From NCBI RefSeq assembly GCF_000427295.1, contig NZ_ATNM01000091.1, positions 179,559 to 243,558 on the forward strand: 64,000 nt of DNA, read 5' to 3'. The DNA comes from Cyclobacterium qasimii M12-11B (lineage in GTDB: Bacteria > Bacteroidota > Bacteroidia > Cytophagales > Cyclobacteriaceae). The position numbers and the translations under genes are program-made. The notes beneath the pieces were generated by a model. The model saw only the letters and a list, made by a program, of their open reading frames with translations. It searched no databases and was not told the origin of the DNA. Every line of letters begins with the position of its first letter. Within the stretch, counting starts at the first letter, position 1. Positions 1-9,332 of this stretch are shown piece after piece.

Positions 1-192
1 AATCAGTCCCGCAGCCGCCAATACCCCATAGGCTACCATAGGGGTGAAATTTTGAAAAGCATGATAAATGCCCAATGCGGTAAATATCAGCCCTAATATT
101 CCTACAACAGTGGTCCCAGGAACAAAAATAACTTCCAACATTACCAAAAGTGCACCAAAAACTATTAAACTTATTAATATTAACCAGTCCAT
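1..192 (-). CDS. NfeD-like membrane protein, 5' part only
   Basis: Reading the minus strand from an ATG at 192 gives an uninterrupted 64-residue hydrophobic N-terminus starting MDWLILISLIVFGALLVM, followed by LEVIFVPGTTVVGILGL. The pattern of a membrane segment, then E-x-x-x-PG-x-x-x-x-G and another membrane segment, is typical of NfeD-family proteins. These are membrane proteins that often accompany stomatin-like proteins or membrane serine proteases. The gene runs off the left edge, so the soluble OB-fold domain and the downstream partner cannot be seen. The family assignment rests on this N-terminus alone. Confidence 0.7.
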   Translation of the reverse strand, partial: MDWLILISLIVFGALLVMLEVIFVPGTTVVGILGLIFTALGIYHAFQNFTPMVAYGVLAAAGLI

Positions 193-263
193 GAAATTCG
201 TTTTTTAAAGGCGCCCCTATTTTCTATGAGGTTAGCTTTCTGTAAAATTACGAGAATTCGCAA

Positions 264-305
264 CAATAGAAAGCCAAATGAAATGAATCATTTGGCTTTC
301 TATTG
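264..305. repeat. Perfect 18-bp inverted repeat (terminator-like hairpin)
   Basis: Arms 264-281 and 288-305 are perfect reverse complements around a 6-nt loop. It lies between the stop of the sulfatase (470, minus) and the start of the NfeD-like gene (192, minus). There is no T-tract on either side, so it is not a textbook intrinsic terminator. It probably ends or attenuates the sulfatase transcript or stabilises its 3' end. Confidence 0.6.
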
Positions 306-469
306 AGGAAAATCCCCAGAAATCATAAGTACTTCACAATGCTTAACTAAAACTTCTTCAGAATCAGACCTAATGGATGCTATTCAATGCTACCCCAAGG
401 TGAAAGCTTTTTATTCAAAACATGCTGTAAAGCCGCTAATATGCGATGAGAAAGTTTCTTGTGATTTCA

Positions 470-2134
470 TCATTGATTTTTACAAGATTCTACCCATAGC
501 TCCCATTTCCCTACAAGATTTTTCACCTTTTCTGGATAATTATTAGCAAGGTTGGTTGTCTCGGTGCCATCAGCAGCTAAATTATAAAGTTCCCACGGAC
601 TGTTTTCATCCTCCGAAATGATCTTCCAATCACCGGAACGTAAAACCCTATTTTCAGGCACTCGCCAGGCTAAAAAATCAGGAGGGGAAAGCTTCTTTCC
701 TTGAAAAATTGGGCTAAGGCTTTGGCCATCAAGTGGGAGGGGCTTACGACCTTCAAGTTCGCTTGGATAAGTTCCATTTGCTAATTCAAGAAATGTTGGC
801 ATAAGGTCTATAATATGCCCCACATCATTGACTATTTCACCACGAGCCTGAATACCTTTGGGCCAATGCGCTATTAAAGGTGTTCTGATACCACCTTCGT
901 ACCCCGTCATTTTAGTAGACCGAAAGGGAGTATTGCTCATAAGTGCCCAATCGAGGCCATAAGCCTGAAAGGAATCTGCCGGACCAGGAAGATTGTCAGG
1001 CCCACTCCCTAACTGTACAGCTTCACCGTTAAGACGCCAGGTTCCACTCTCATTTTGTCCAAAAAATCCATTTGTCGTTGGTTTCTCTCCACCATCAGGG
1101 GCCGCACCATTGTCGGAAAGGAATAGGATTAAAGTATTTTCAAACTGCCCACTTTTCTTCAGCATATCAACAATCCTCCCTGTACTTTGGTCAATGGATG
1201 CTACCTGAGCAGCATATACCGCCATTCGCTCAGCCTCCCAGTTCTTTAAGGAGTCCATCGTCCAGTCATCATCATTGTCTGGCCGAGGATTAATAGGCCA
1301 ATTTTGGGGGATCAATCCTAATTCAGTTTGTTTTTCTAAGCGCTTAATGCTCCATCCATTCCATCCCTCTTCGCGGTAGCGACTACGATGGGGAACAATA
1401 TCGGCTTCATTAGCATGTAATGGCCAGTGTGGGGCAATATGAGAAACATAAAGAAAAAATGGTTTTTTATCTGTGGCAGCTTGCAGCTCGGACTCCTTTA
1501 AGAATTCAAGGGCATAATCTGTAAGGTCATCTGTAAGGTAAAAGTCATCAGGTAGCTCAACCTTGGATTCATTGAGAAAAAAGGGGTTGGGCTCCACCTC
1601 GTCAAAATAACTGATTTTACCTGCACACATGGGGCCATAAAAACGGTCAAACCCACGTTTGGTAGGCATATCAGGATCTTGCCATTTCCCAACCATCATC
1701 GTATGATATCCTGCCATTTGTAGCCCCTCACCCAGATTTATAGACCGTGAATAATCTGTGGGTTCATTCCAGTTAGTACCTGTATGCCCAATTCGTTGCG
1801 CATATAGTCCTGTCAACAGGGATGCCCGTGAAGGCCCACAAACAGAATTGTTGTAAAATTGAGTAAAGCGCAAACCATCGGCTGCCAATGCATCAAGGTT
1901 AGGGGTTGGGATTTCTCCACCATAACAACCTAAATCAGACCAGCCGAGGTCATCTGCAAAAATGAGAACGATATTAGGAACCTTTGCTTTATTAGTAGGG
2001 ATATCATCAATCAGACCACCTGGTGTTTTTTTATTAGGTGCTTGTTGCGAAAAAACATTTTCAGTGAATAAGCCACTGATCAGGGCCATAAACAGTAAAA
2101 AAACATTAACGATTGGTCTATAATTTACCTGCAT
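470..2134 (-). CDS. Secreted sulfatase (formylglycine-dependent)
   Basis: This 554-residue type I sulfatase hydrolyses a sulfate ester, probably on a polysaccharide or other sulfated organic compound; the substrate is not deducible. An N-terminal signal peptide (about 1-30, ending VFSQ before QAPN) directs export. The alkaline-phosphatase-like fold is marked by IFADDLG (metal ligands D61, D62), the formylglycine motif CGPSR at 99-103 followed by ASLLTG, VGKW near 149, SHIAPHWPLH near 231, and SDNG at 340-343. Cys99 must be converted to formylglycine by a maturase; none is encoded in this window. The C-terminal part (ELYNLAADGTETTNLA) is the usual end of arylsulfatase A-like enzymes. It stands alone between hairpins on both sides, so it is probably monocistronic. 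No SusC/SusD pair is adjacent. Confidence 0.93.
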   Translation of the reverse strand: MQVNYRPIVNVFLLFMALISGLFTENVFSQQAPNKKTPGGLIDDIPTNKAKVPNIVLIFADDLGWSDLGCYGGEIPTPNLDALAADGLRFTQFYNNSVCGPSRASLLTGLYAQRIGHTGTNWNEPTDYSRSINLGEGLQMAGYHTMMVGKWQDPDMPTKRGFDRFYGPMCAGKISYFDEVEPNPFFLNESKVELPDDFYLTDDLTDYALEFLKESELQAATDKKPFFLYVSHIAPHWPLHANEADIVPHRSRYREEGWNGWSIKRLEKQTELGLIPQNWPINPRPDNDDDWTMDSLKNWEAERMAVYAAQVASIDQSTGRIVDMLKKSGQFENTLILFLSDNGAAPDGGEKPTTNGFFGQNESGTWRLNGEAVQLGSGPDNLPGPADSFQAYGLDWALMSNTPFRSTKMTGYEGGIRTPLIAHWPKGIQARGEIVNDVGHIIDLMPTFLELANGTYPSELEGRKPLPLDGQSLSPIFQGKKLSPPDFLAWRVPENRVLRSGDWKIISEDENSPWELYNLAADGTETTNLANNYPEKVKNLVGKWELWVESCKNQ

Positions 2135-2217
2135 ATCTAATATTAGTTAATAAGCTTCACAATAACTTGTCCCCCTAAGTAGAAGTATTTCAATTCTTAA
2201 TGTCCTAGCATTATAAA

Positions 2218-2254
2218 AAAATAGGGCCATAATCTAAAATTATGACCCTATTTT
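2218..2254 (-). terminator. Intrinsic terminator downstream of proS
   Basis: Arms 2218-2233 and 2239-2254 form a 16-bp stem with one mismatch or G-U pair and a 5-nt loop. On the minus strand the stem is followed by a run of seven T (A-run at 2215-2221). It lies 170 nt beyond the proS stop and just upstream of the sulfatase start, so it should separate the two transcripts. T residues on the plus side mean it could also act in the other direction. Confidence 0.7.
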
Positions 2255-2423
2255 CATCTCCTATCTTGTAATCGGGAAAAGTCTGTCCAAGGGATTCAAC
2301 TTTTTCCTTAAGGGAATAAGCCCCCCTTAATTTTATCAGAATCATTGTTTTATTATTAAATTCCTATCAAAACCCGATTCAAGTAAATTAACATTGGCAA
2401 TCAATGCTTTTAAACTTTCTTGA

Positions 2424-3905
2424 TCAATAAGCTCTTGCGAATAGCACTCTTCCTGTAGAAGGTTTTCCTGAAACGATACAAAGACCGTCCTCTTTTACCT
2501 GATCAAGAGGAATACATCGAATAGTCGCTTTTGTTTTTTCCTTGATCTTTTCCTCAGTTTCAGCAGTACCGTCCCAATGGGCCGCTACAAATCCCCCTTT
2601 GTTATCCAAGACATCTACAAATTCCTCCCATGTATCCACAGAAGTTGTTTTTTCATCGGTAAACGATTTGGCCTTTTGGTAAATGCTATCTTGGATATTG
2701 TCCAGGGTATCTTTAATAATAGTTATCAAATCTTCTGTTTCAAAATTGATAACAGTTTTGGAAAAATCATCCCTACGGGCTAATTCTACTGTTTTGTTTT
2801 TAAGATCCCTGGGCCCTATTCCAAGCCTCAACGGTACGCCTTTCAATTCATATTCAGCAAATTTCCATCCTGGCTTATAGGTGTCTCTGTCATCAAATTT
2901 CACAGAAATACCTATATCGTCCAATTGATCAACTATTTCTTTCGCCTTAACGCTAATTTCTTCGAGTTCTTCTTCACTTTTGAATATTGGCACGATTACT
3001 ACCTGAATTGGAGCCAATTTAGGAGGTAATACCAAGCCTTTATCATCAGAATGAGCCATGATCAAGGCACCCATTAATCTGGTACTTACTCCCCAGCTGG
3101 TTCCCCATACATGCTCCAGGCCTCCTTCTTTGGTAGCAAACTTTACATCAAACGCTTTGGCAAAATTCTGTCCTAAGAAATGAGAGGTACCAGCCTGCAA
3201 AGCTTTTCCATCCTGCATCATCGCTTCTATACAATAAGTAGACTCAGCTCCTGCAAATTTTTCACTTTCGGTTTTTACTCCTTTAATGACAGGCATGGCC
3301 ATAAATTTTTCGGCAAAATCCGCATAGACATTTAGCATCTGTACTGTTTCTGCTTCTGCTTCTCTTTTGGTAGCATGAGCAGTATGCCCTTCTTGCCATA
3401 AAAATTCTGCTGTCCTAAGAAAAAGCCTTGTTCGCATTTCCCAACGCACCACATTTGCCCACTGATTGATAAGCAAAGGCAAATCGCGGTAAGATTGAAT
3501 CCAGTTTTTGTATGTACTCCAAATAACAGTCTCTGAGGTAGGTCTAACGATCAACTCCTCTTCTAATTTTGCTTCCGGATCTACGATTACTCCTTTTCCT
3601 GAAGGATCGTTTTTAAGTCGGTAATGCGTAACGACAGCACACTCCTTGGCAAAGCCTTCTACGTGGTTGGCTTCTTTGGATAAAAACGATTTTGGGATAA
3701 ATAATGGAAAATAAGCATTGCTATGACCAGTTTTTTTAAACTTGCGATCCAGCTCTGCCTGCATCTTTTCCCATATACTAAATCCGTATGGTTTTATAAC
3801 CATACACCCTCTAACGGCACTATTTTCAGCGAGGTCTGCTCTTTTCACCAATTCATTGTACCACAGGGAATAATCCTCACTACGCTTGGGTAATCCTTTA
3901 CTCAT
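2424..3905 (-). CDS. proS: Prolyl-tRNA synthetase, archaeal/eukaryotic type
   Basis: This class II aminoacyl-tRNA synthetase charges tRNA-Pro in the cytosol. Its 493 residues match the short ProS type without the editing insertion. It starts [25 protein letters not shown]. Recognisable blocks are the N-terminal class II core ([17 protein letters not shown]), the motif 2 region [15 protein letters not shown], the motif 3 region [23 protein letters not shown], the anticodon-binding domain from about residue 300 ([14 protein letters not shown]), and the C-terminal tail ending LFARAY. A candidate promoter lies about 55 nt upstream, and the gene is divergent from the lipoprotein gene at 4038. Nothing suggests damage. 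Confidence 0.97.
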   Translation of the reverse strand: MSKGLPKRSEDYSLWYNELVKRADLAENSAVRGCMVIKPYGFSIWEKMQAELDRKFKKTGHSNAYFPLFIPKSFLSKEANHVEGFAKECAVVTHYRLKNDPSGKGVIVDPEAKLEEELIVRPTSETVIWSTYKNWIQSYRDLPLLINQWANVVRWEMRTRLFLRTAEFLWQEGHTAHATKREAEAETVQMLNVYADFAEKFMAMPVIKGVKTESEKFAGAESTYCIEAMMQDGKALQAGTSHFLGQNFAKAFDVKFATKEGGLEHVWGTSWGVSTRLMGALIMAHSDDKGLVLPPKLAPIQVVIVPIFKSEEELEEISVKAKEIVDQLDDIGISVKFDDRDTYKPGWKFAEYELKGVPLRLGIGPRDLKNKTVELARRDDFSKTVINFETEDLITIIKDTLDNIQDSIYQKAKSFTDEKTTSVDTWEEFVDVLDNKGGFVAAHWDGTAETEEKIKEKTKATIRCIPLDQVKEDGLCIVSGKPSTGRVLFARAY

Positions 3906-3960
3906 TATTATTTCTTTGTTGTAATAAAAAAACTCTTTATCTTAGATTCTTGATTTGTGA

Positions 3961-3968
3961 CAAATATA
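3961..3968 (-). promoter_or_regulatory. Candidate Bacteroidota -7 promoter element for proS
   Basis: The minus strand reads TATATTTG, fitting the Bacteroidota sigma-ABfr -7 consensus TAnnTTTG. Transcription would start near 3955 and give a leader of about 50 nt before the proS ATG. No clear -33 TTTG is visible at the expected distance, so this is a prediction only. Confidence 0.35.
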
Positions 3969-4037
3969 AATTAAAAAATGATAACCTTCTTGTTATATCG
4001 TCGTATATAGTAAGTGAGGAATAAACTAAATATCTAT

Positions 4038-5402
4038 ATGATTAATTTCAATCCAATTCGGACAATAGGCGCATTTGCGATTTTAGGCCTTGCTGCCTGT
4101 AGCACTAGCTACCAAGCCAGCAATATGGGCGGTGAAGTCGACAACTTGTACTTTATGGCTTCAGATTCAAGAATAGCGACTGAATTTGCTGTGAAAAATA
4201 ATAATCCGGAAAATTTTAAGGAAATTGAACAAATCCGTGATATTGACGGAGACGTAGAAAATTTTTCTGCAAGAAATGTAAATCCGGAATATATAGCTAA
4301 ATACCAACGGTCAGCGGATCCATCTGTTGACGAGTCTACGGTATATTTTGATGATTCTCAAAGTGGAACAAACTTAGCCACGGGAGAACCAAACATTAAT
4401 GCCTATGACAACTACACAGGTACAAATGGAAGTTCTGTTACTAATAATAACTTCTTCATGAGCCCAATGATGAGTTATGGAATGTCTTCCATGATGATGG
4501 GAAGCATGTACAATCCTTACTTCGGATCAGGATTTGGTGGAATGGGTTATTATGATCCATTTTACAGTTCAGGATTCGGCTTTAACTCAGGTTTTGGTTA
4601 CAGATCAGGTTTCAACCTTTCCCTTGGAATGGGATTCGGTTTTGGCAATCCTTATTTCGGACGTGGATTTGGAATGTATGACCCATTCATGAACTACGGA
4701 TATGGTTACAGACCAGGTTTTGGAGGTTTATATGGAGGTGGATATTATTCTCCGGTAATTGTATTGCCAGGTGGATCTGAAGCAAACAGACGTCAGGTTG
4801 TTCAAGGAGCAAGGGGTTACAGATCTTCTTCTTTGGCCAATTCAAATTCCTCTAGTAGAAGCAGGAGTATTGCAAGCCCAACCTCATCAAGGGCTACTGC
4901 TAGAAGAGACGCATTGTCTAACAATTCTAGTGTAGTATCTAGAAACAGATCGTCTGCAACCAACAATTCATTCAGCAGATCTCAAAATGATTATTATAAC
5001 TCAGCCTCTGCTACCCCTTCCAGAAGAAATATTAATTCTCCTGCAATGAACAGGTCAGGGAACACTTCTACAAGAAGTAGTTATGGTAACTCAAGTAATA
5101 GTAGCACATACAGATCAGCTGCGCCTTCAAGCAATAGCAGGTCAAGAAGTATAAACTCAACCAATAGCAGGTCTCAATATGCAGCACCTAGCTCAAGCAG
5201 TAGAAGTTCTTCACCTTCTTACAATAGAAGTAGGAGTTCAACTACACCAACTTATCAACAACGTTCTACTACACCTAGTAGAAGCAGTACATATTCTGCA
5301 CCTTCCAGGTCTTCATCTACCTATAGCGCTCCAAGGAGTAGCAGTGGATCTTCATCAAGAAGTACCGGAAGCAGCAGTAGCAGTAGTAGAAGAGGGAATT
5401 AA
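4038..5402 (+). CDS. Gly/Phe-rich then Ser/Arg-rich low-complexity lipoprotein
   Basis: I do not recognise a family. The ATG at 4038 gives MINFNPIRTIGAFAILGLAAC, a lipoprotein signal with lipobox GLAAC, so this start is preferred over the in-frame GTG at 4014. The mature protein has three parts: an N-terminal region of about 130 residues without obvious repeats, a central stretch rich in Gly, Phe, Tyr and Met (GFGGMGYYDPFYSSGFGF and similar), and a C-terminal half dominated by Ser, Arg, Asn and Thr (runs such as SSRSSSPSYNRSRSS). The last two parts look intrinsically disordered. Basic Ser/Arg tails on an outer-membrane lipoprotein could bind acidic polysaccharide or peptidoglycan; that is inference. 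It is a single-gene unit, and its stop codon lies inside the terminator palindrome. Confidence 0.85.
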   Translation: MINFNPIRTIGAFAILGLAACSTSYQASNMGGEVDNLYFMASDSRIATEFAVKNNNPENFKEIEQIRDIDGDVENFSARNVNPEYIAKYQRSADPSVDESTVYFDDSQSGTNLATGEPNINAYDNYTGTNGSSVTNNNFFMSPMMSYGMSSMMMGSMYNPYFGSGFGGMGYYDPFYSSGFGFNSGFGYRSGFNLSLGMGFGFGNPYFGRGFGMYDPFMNYGYGYRPGFGGLYGGGYYSPVIVLPGGSEANRRQVVQGARGYRSSSLANSNSSSRSRSIASPTSSRATARRDALSNNSSVVSRNRSSATNNSFSRSQNDYYNSASATPSRRNINSPAMNRSGNTSTRSSYGNSSNSSTYRSAAPSSNSRSRSINSTNSRSQYAAPSSSSRSSSPSYNRSRSSTTPTYQQRSTTPSRSSTYSAPSRSSSTYSAPRSSSGSSSRSTGSSSSSSRRGN

Positions 5403-5418
5403 TTCCCTCTTTTTTTTC
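5391..5418 (+). terminator. Palindromic intrinsic terminator overlapping a stop codon
   Basis: AGAGGGAATTAATTCCCTCT (5391-5410) is a perfect 20-bp palindrome followed directly by seven further T residues. The TAA stop of the lipoprotein gene (5400-5402) is at its centre. It is a compact terminator with no 3' untranslated spacer. Confidence 0.85.
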
Positions 5419-5686
5419 TCTTCTTTAAAAAATCACCCCCATCGTATATAGTACTTTTTTACACTTAATCCTCAGCTGTGGATGCTAGTGGCATCTTCTT
5501 ATTGACTTTATTTACTTAAATACCTACCCTTGAAGTAACGTTTTACCTTAACCTAAACACGTGAATATCCGTTTCGGATAGTATCGCTTCATTATTTCAA
5601 AACCTAAGAAAAGATTGAGGGCAATGGAAACCCATGTATCAAATCACATGGGGATTAAAACAAAAAAAGGATTTAATAGAATTGAC

Positions 5687-7158
5687 ATGAAAGGATTTAA
5701 ATTGATTTTATCTTTATCTGCTTTGGCTGCATTTCATATAAATGATGTCAAAGCTCAAAGTGGCTACGTCGAAGACGCACTCCGGTTTAGCCAATATGGA
5801 TCTAATGGTACCGCAAGAATCACTTCACTTGGAGGCACTGGCAATTCACTTGGGGGAGACTTAAGTAATATTCATAATAACCCGGCTGGTTTGGGTTTTT
5901 ATCAAAATTCAGAATTTAGTTTCACTGCAGGATACAGTGATTGGAATGCCTCCACTTCACTGTTGGGGCAAACAGAAAACTTTAATAAAACAAACTTTTC
6001 TTTACCAAACCTTGGCGTGGTCATTAGTAGGGCAAAAGGCCCATTAGAAGTAGGCGATTGGCGAGGAGGCTCCTTTGGTATCAGTATCAATAGACAGGCT
6101 ACCTATAACAACGATTTTGGCTATTTCTCCAACCAATTTGACCAAGGATCCATTTTAGATTATTACGTTGATGTCTATAATGATATAGGTGTCCCTGGTG
6201 GAACCGATGGTTTGTTTTTTGATGCGTTCCTCATCAACCCTGTTAGTGGAGGAGGATATGATTATTCTCCAAATGCTACGCTGGCATTAGAAAAAACAGA
6301 GAAGGTACAGAATGAAGGGACCATGTCTCAAATTGGATTTTCCTATGGAGGAAATTATAAAAACAAGTTATTTATCGGTGCATCCATAGGGATCAATTCT
6401 ATATCCTATAGCTCTACAAAGACTTACGATGAAGAATTTCTAGATGACAATAACCAAACTTCCCTTTTAGTTCTTTACAAGAAAACCTAACCCTTACAGG
6501 TTCAGGCGTCAATGTTGGATTGGGAATTATTTACAAGCCAATAGACGAATTAAACGTTGGGTTAAATTTCAAATCCCCTACCTGGACGCAGTTTAACGAG
6601 GAATATGATGCAGATATATTTGCCAATTTCTTCCCCCCTTTCCAAGATCCAGAATTCGGGAATGTCTCTGAGTCAGATGCGCAAACTGATATTTTTATGA
6701 GTAGCTATAGTTTAAGAACACCGATGCGTATCGGAACTGGATTAACCTATTTCTTCGGTAAAAATGGATTCATTACTGCTGATGCGAATTTCCTGGATTA
6801 CAGTTCAGCCAATTTGAGGTCAAATGTATTCAATACGGAACAAGATAATATTGAAATCAGTAACCTTTATGGTCAAACGATAAACTATAGTGTAGGTGGA
6901 GAGTTGAGAGTAAAAATGTTTAGGCTACGGGCTGGCTACGCCTATTTCGGGGATCCAATTAAAGATCCTGGAAACCTTGACAGAAGCACCAATCAAATCT
7001 CGGGAGGAGTAGGCGTGAAATTATCGGGCTTTAGTATAGACTTAGGACTTGTGAATAGTAAATTTAACAGTTACTATTCTTCATTCCCTGGTGCTGATTT
7101 AGCCATCACTGACAATAACAGAACTACTGGACTGCTAACCCTAGGGTTTAGTTTTTAA
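5687..7158 (+). pseudogene. FadL/OmpP1-type outer membrane porin, frameshifted as read
   Basis: The protein resembles the OmpP1/FadL/TodX long beta-barrel family, which moves hydrophobic substrates across the outer membrane. The start at 5687 gives a signal peptide MKGFKLILSLSALAAFHINDVKAQ. The mature part begins YVEDALRFSQYG and has the family-like segment GTARITSLGGTGNSLGGDLSNIHNNPAGLGFY. The first frame ends at 6490 after ...DDNNQTS. The next frame, overlapping from about 6466, continues SSLQENLTLTGSGVNVGLGIIYKP and runs to the C-terminal aromatic LLTLGFSF, the normal barrel end. One extra T in the run at 6465-6468 restores a single protein of about 490 residues. A sequencing deletion is as likely as a real mutation. 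It converges on aroK with an 18-bp overlap. Confidence 0.85.
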
Positions 7159-7674
7159 CAAAGGCAGCCATTCAGAAATCAACAACTCAGGGGAACTGTC
7201 TTCTCCCCTGAGTTTTATTTTTGCCATTTCATAAAATACACTTCTTTGTGCATGCATGTTTTTAAGCTTTAAAATTATTTGAGGAGTATCCAGACTTGAG
7301 AACAAAGGCCTAATAGACACTTCAGTATGCGTTAGCCGCTGAAGTATACTATTTAAAGGCACATCCAAGTAGACTGAAACCCCTTTATTATTAATCAGCT
7401 CCATATTGTCATTGTAGCAAGGAGCCCCACCTCCAGTTGCTAAAACAAAGGCCTCTTCTTTATTAAGAATACCCTCCAAAACGGTTGACTCCAATTTCCT
7501 GAAATACCCCTCACCTTCTGTTGAGAAAATTTCAGCAATTGCTTTTCCTGCTGCCGCCTCTATTAAATCATCTAAATCATAAAAAGGCCAATTTAACTTT
7601 AAGGCAAGGGACTTTCCTAAAGTGGATTTCCCACTACCAGGCATCCCTACAAGTATGATTTTTTTTGAATCCAT
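7141..7674 (-). CDS. aroK: Shikimate kinase
   Basis: It phosphorylates shikimate to shikimate 3-phosphate in chorismate synthesis. The 177-residue length is usual. Seen motifs are the P-loop GMPGSGKST at 10-18, FYDLDD with acidic shikimate/Mg2+ residues at 33-36, YFRKLE with the shikimate-binding Arg near 60, and ATGGGAP at 80-86. Its ATG overlaps the stop of the upstream DoxX gene in TAATG, suggesting translational coupling. It is the last gene of the DUF1599-DoxX-aroK operon. Its 3' end overlaps the convergent porin gene by 18 bp. Confidence 0.96.
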   Translation of the reverse strand: MDSKKIILVGMPGSGKSTLGKSLALKLNWPFYDLDDLIEAAAGKAIAEIFSTEGEGYFRKLESTVLEGILNKEEAFVLATGGGAPCYNDNMELINNKGVSVYLDVPLNSILQRLTHTEVSIRPLFSSLDTPQIILKLKNMHAQRSVFYEMAKIKLRGEDSSPELLISEWLPLLKTKP

Positions 7675-8780
7675 TATTTAAAAAATATGTTTTTCGCTAT
7701 TTCAGGTGATGGTGTATTTCGGTAATGAAACTTTTTGAGAATGGTTCCCTCTTCCAAAAACACCAAACCCGGATTGGACCTAATGATGGTCTTTACGACG
7801 GTTGCATCTGCCATATAGTAACCAATATTAAGGCCTTTATCCTTAAGATAGTTTTTCATTTCCTCCTCCGAAGAAGCGGCTACCAAAATCACCTTTACTC
7901 CAGTTCCCTGGAATGAATTGATCAACGCACTAATCCTGTCCAGTTCGTTTACTGAGAGTACTATCTTTTCTATATTACTGGATAGGATCAATAATTTTTT
8001 ACCTTGAAGAATTTCATCGGTATGATCTCCAGCATCACTCCAAACAGCAAAATCAGAAATTTTAGGAAGCACTTCAGGATTCTTCAAAGTCATTTCCAAA
8101 AAGGTATAACTTTCATCAGAAGGGTATTGATCAAATGAAACTTTTTCCCCATCCTTTTCCATAAGGTAAGAATATTTCAGCTCGGCCGATGGCTGCATCG
8201 CTTGATTGATATTGACGCCTTCTTTAAAGGCTCTAAAATCAATGAATGGAAGATTTCTAATGGCATAGATGGCCATAGTAAGGGAGATAACGAAAGTACC
8301 TATCGTTACCCATTTGCCAAACCGTGAATAGTTACTTGGCAGGTATTCTTTAAATACCAGCATAAATACAATTAACACCAATAAGACAATGTCTTTGTAA
8401 AACGACTCCCAGGGTGTAAGTTTTATAGCATCTCCAAAACATCCACAATCCGTTACTTTATTAAAATAAGCAGAATAAAAGGTAAGGAAAGTAAAAAACA
8501 GAATCATCGCCACTAAAAGGAAAATGGCGCGTTTTAATCGCCAACCAACGATAAGCATCACACCCAAAGCAACCTCCACCACTACCAGAAACACGGCTAT
8601 GGGTAAGGATATCGCTTTCAAGGGTTCAAATATGGGGGTAATGTCAGTGGCAAAAACATCGAAATATTCTTGCATTTTTATAGAAGTACCAACAGGATCA
8701 TTTACCTTGATCAGCCCAGAGAATATGAAGAGCCCTCCAACCAGCACACGAGAAATTGCTATTAATGTTTTAATGATCAT
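7674..8780 (-). CDS. DoxX-like membrane protein with thioredoxin-like C-terminus (BT_3928 type)
   Basis: This 368-residue protein has four or five membrane segments in its first 180 residues. The DoxX pattern is SRVLVGGLFIFSGLIKVNDP, then VVVEVALGVMLIVGW, then DCGCFGDAIKL with a Cys-x-Cys pair, a feature shared with MauE/DoxX relatives. The region after about residue 190 looks soluble and mixed alpha/beta. It may be thioredoxin-like but lacks a CxxC motif. Bacteroidota carry this architecture as the uncharacterised BT_3928 family. It overlaps the DUF1599 gene by 11 bp upstream and aroK by 1 bp downstream, so the three are almost certainly co-transcribed. A role in envelope redox chemistry is only a guess from the DoxX relationship. 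Confidence 0.85.
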   Translation of the reverse strand: MIIKTLIAISRVLVGGLFIFSGLIKVNDPVGTSIKMQEYFDVFATDITPIFEPLKAISLPIAVFLVVVEVALGVMLIVGWRLKRAIFLLVAMILFFTFLTFYSAYFNKVTDCGCFGDAIKLTPWESFYKDIVLLVLIVFMLVFKEYLPSNYSRFGKWVTIGTFVISLTMAIYAIRNLPFIDFRAFKEGVNINQAMQPSAELKYSYLMEKDGEKVSFDQYPSDESYTFLEMTLKNPEVLPKISDFAVWSDAGDHTDEILQGKKLLILSSNIEKIVLSVNELDRISALINSFQGTGVKVILVAASSEEEMKNYLKDKGLNIGYYMADATVVKTIIRSNPGLVFLEEGTILKKFHYRNTPSPEIAKNIFFK

Positions 8781-9318
8781 TTTGATTTAATTTAATCATA
8801 CAAAAGACCGCATAGTTAAGCATGTCCTGATAATTGGCGATTACTCCTTCTGACACGAGCGTTTGACCTTGATTGTCTTCAATTTGTTTTACCCGGTAAA
8901 GCTTCATCAGAATAATATCTGTAATTGAAGAAATACGCATACCTCTCCAGGCTTCACCATAATCATGGTTTTTATTGGCCAATAAATCTTTAGTATCCTC
9001 TACCCATTTGTCATATACAGGCTCCAATTCTTCAAATGTTAACTCCATCCTTGAATCGGCTGCCAAATCATTTTGCATCAATGCAATCAGGCAATAATTA
9101 ATTATCCCAATAAACTCATCTTTAATAGGGTCCTCGACCTTCTGGGTCCCTTTTTCCTGAATGGACCTTATTCGTTGGGCTTTTATAAAAATCTGATCTG
9201 TCAATGAGGGAAGTCTTAGAATCCTCCATGCAGTACCATAATCTTGGGTCTTCTTCTTAAAAAGTTCTTTACAAAGGCCAATAACTTCATTATATTCGCT
9301 TGCGGTTTGCGTTTCCAA
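8770..9318 (-). CDS. DUF1599 protein with two tandem copies of the domain
   Basis: The 182 residues contain an internal duplication. Residues about 13-80 (CKELFKKKTQDYGTAWRILR, then LTDQIFIKAQRIRSIQE, then FIGIINYCLIAL) are matched by about 105-180 (TKDLLANKNHDYGEAWRGMR, then ITDIILMKLYRVKQIED, then YQDMLNYAVFCMIKL). Both halves keep D-Y-G-x-A-W-R and the pattern of acidic and basic residues typical of DUF1599, a family that has been linked to nucleotide modification in domain databases. Its function in this operon is unknown. It is the first gene of the operon with DoxX and aroK, and its start is only 14 bp from the divergent folP start. Confidence 0.88.
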   Translation of the reverse strand: METQTASEYNEVIGLCKELFKKKTQDYGTAWRILRLPSLTDQIFIKAQRIRSIQEKGTQKVEDPIKDEFIGIINYCLIALMQNDLAADSRMELTFEELEPVYDKWVEDTKDLLANKNHDYGEAWRGMRISSITDIILMKLYRVKQIEDNQGQTLVSEGVIANYQDMLNYAVFCMIKLNQNDH

Positions 9319-9332
9319 AGCACCGGTGTTTT

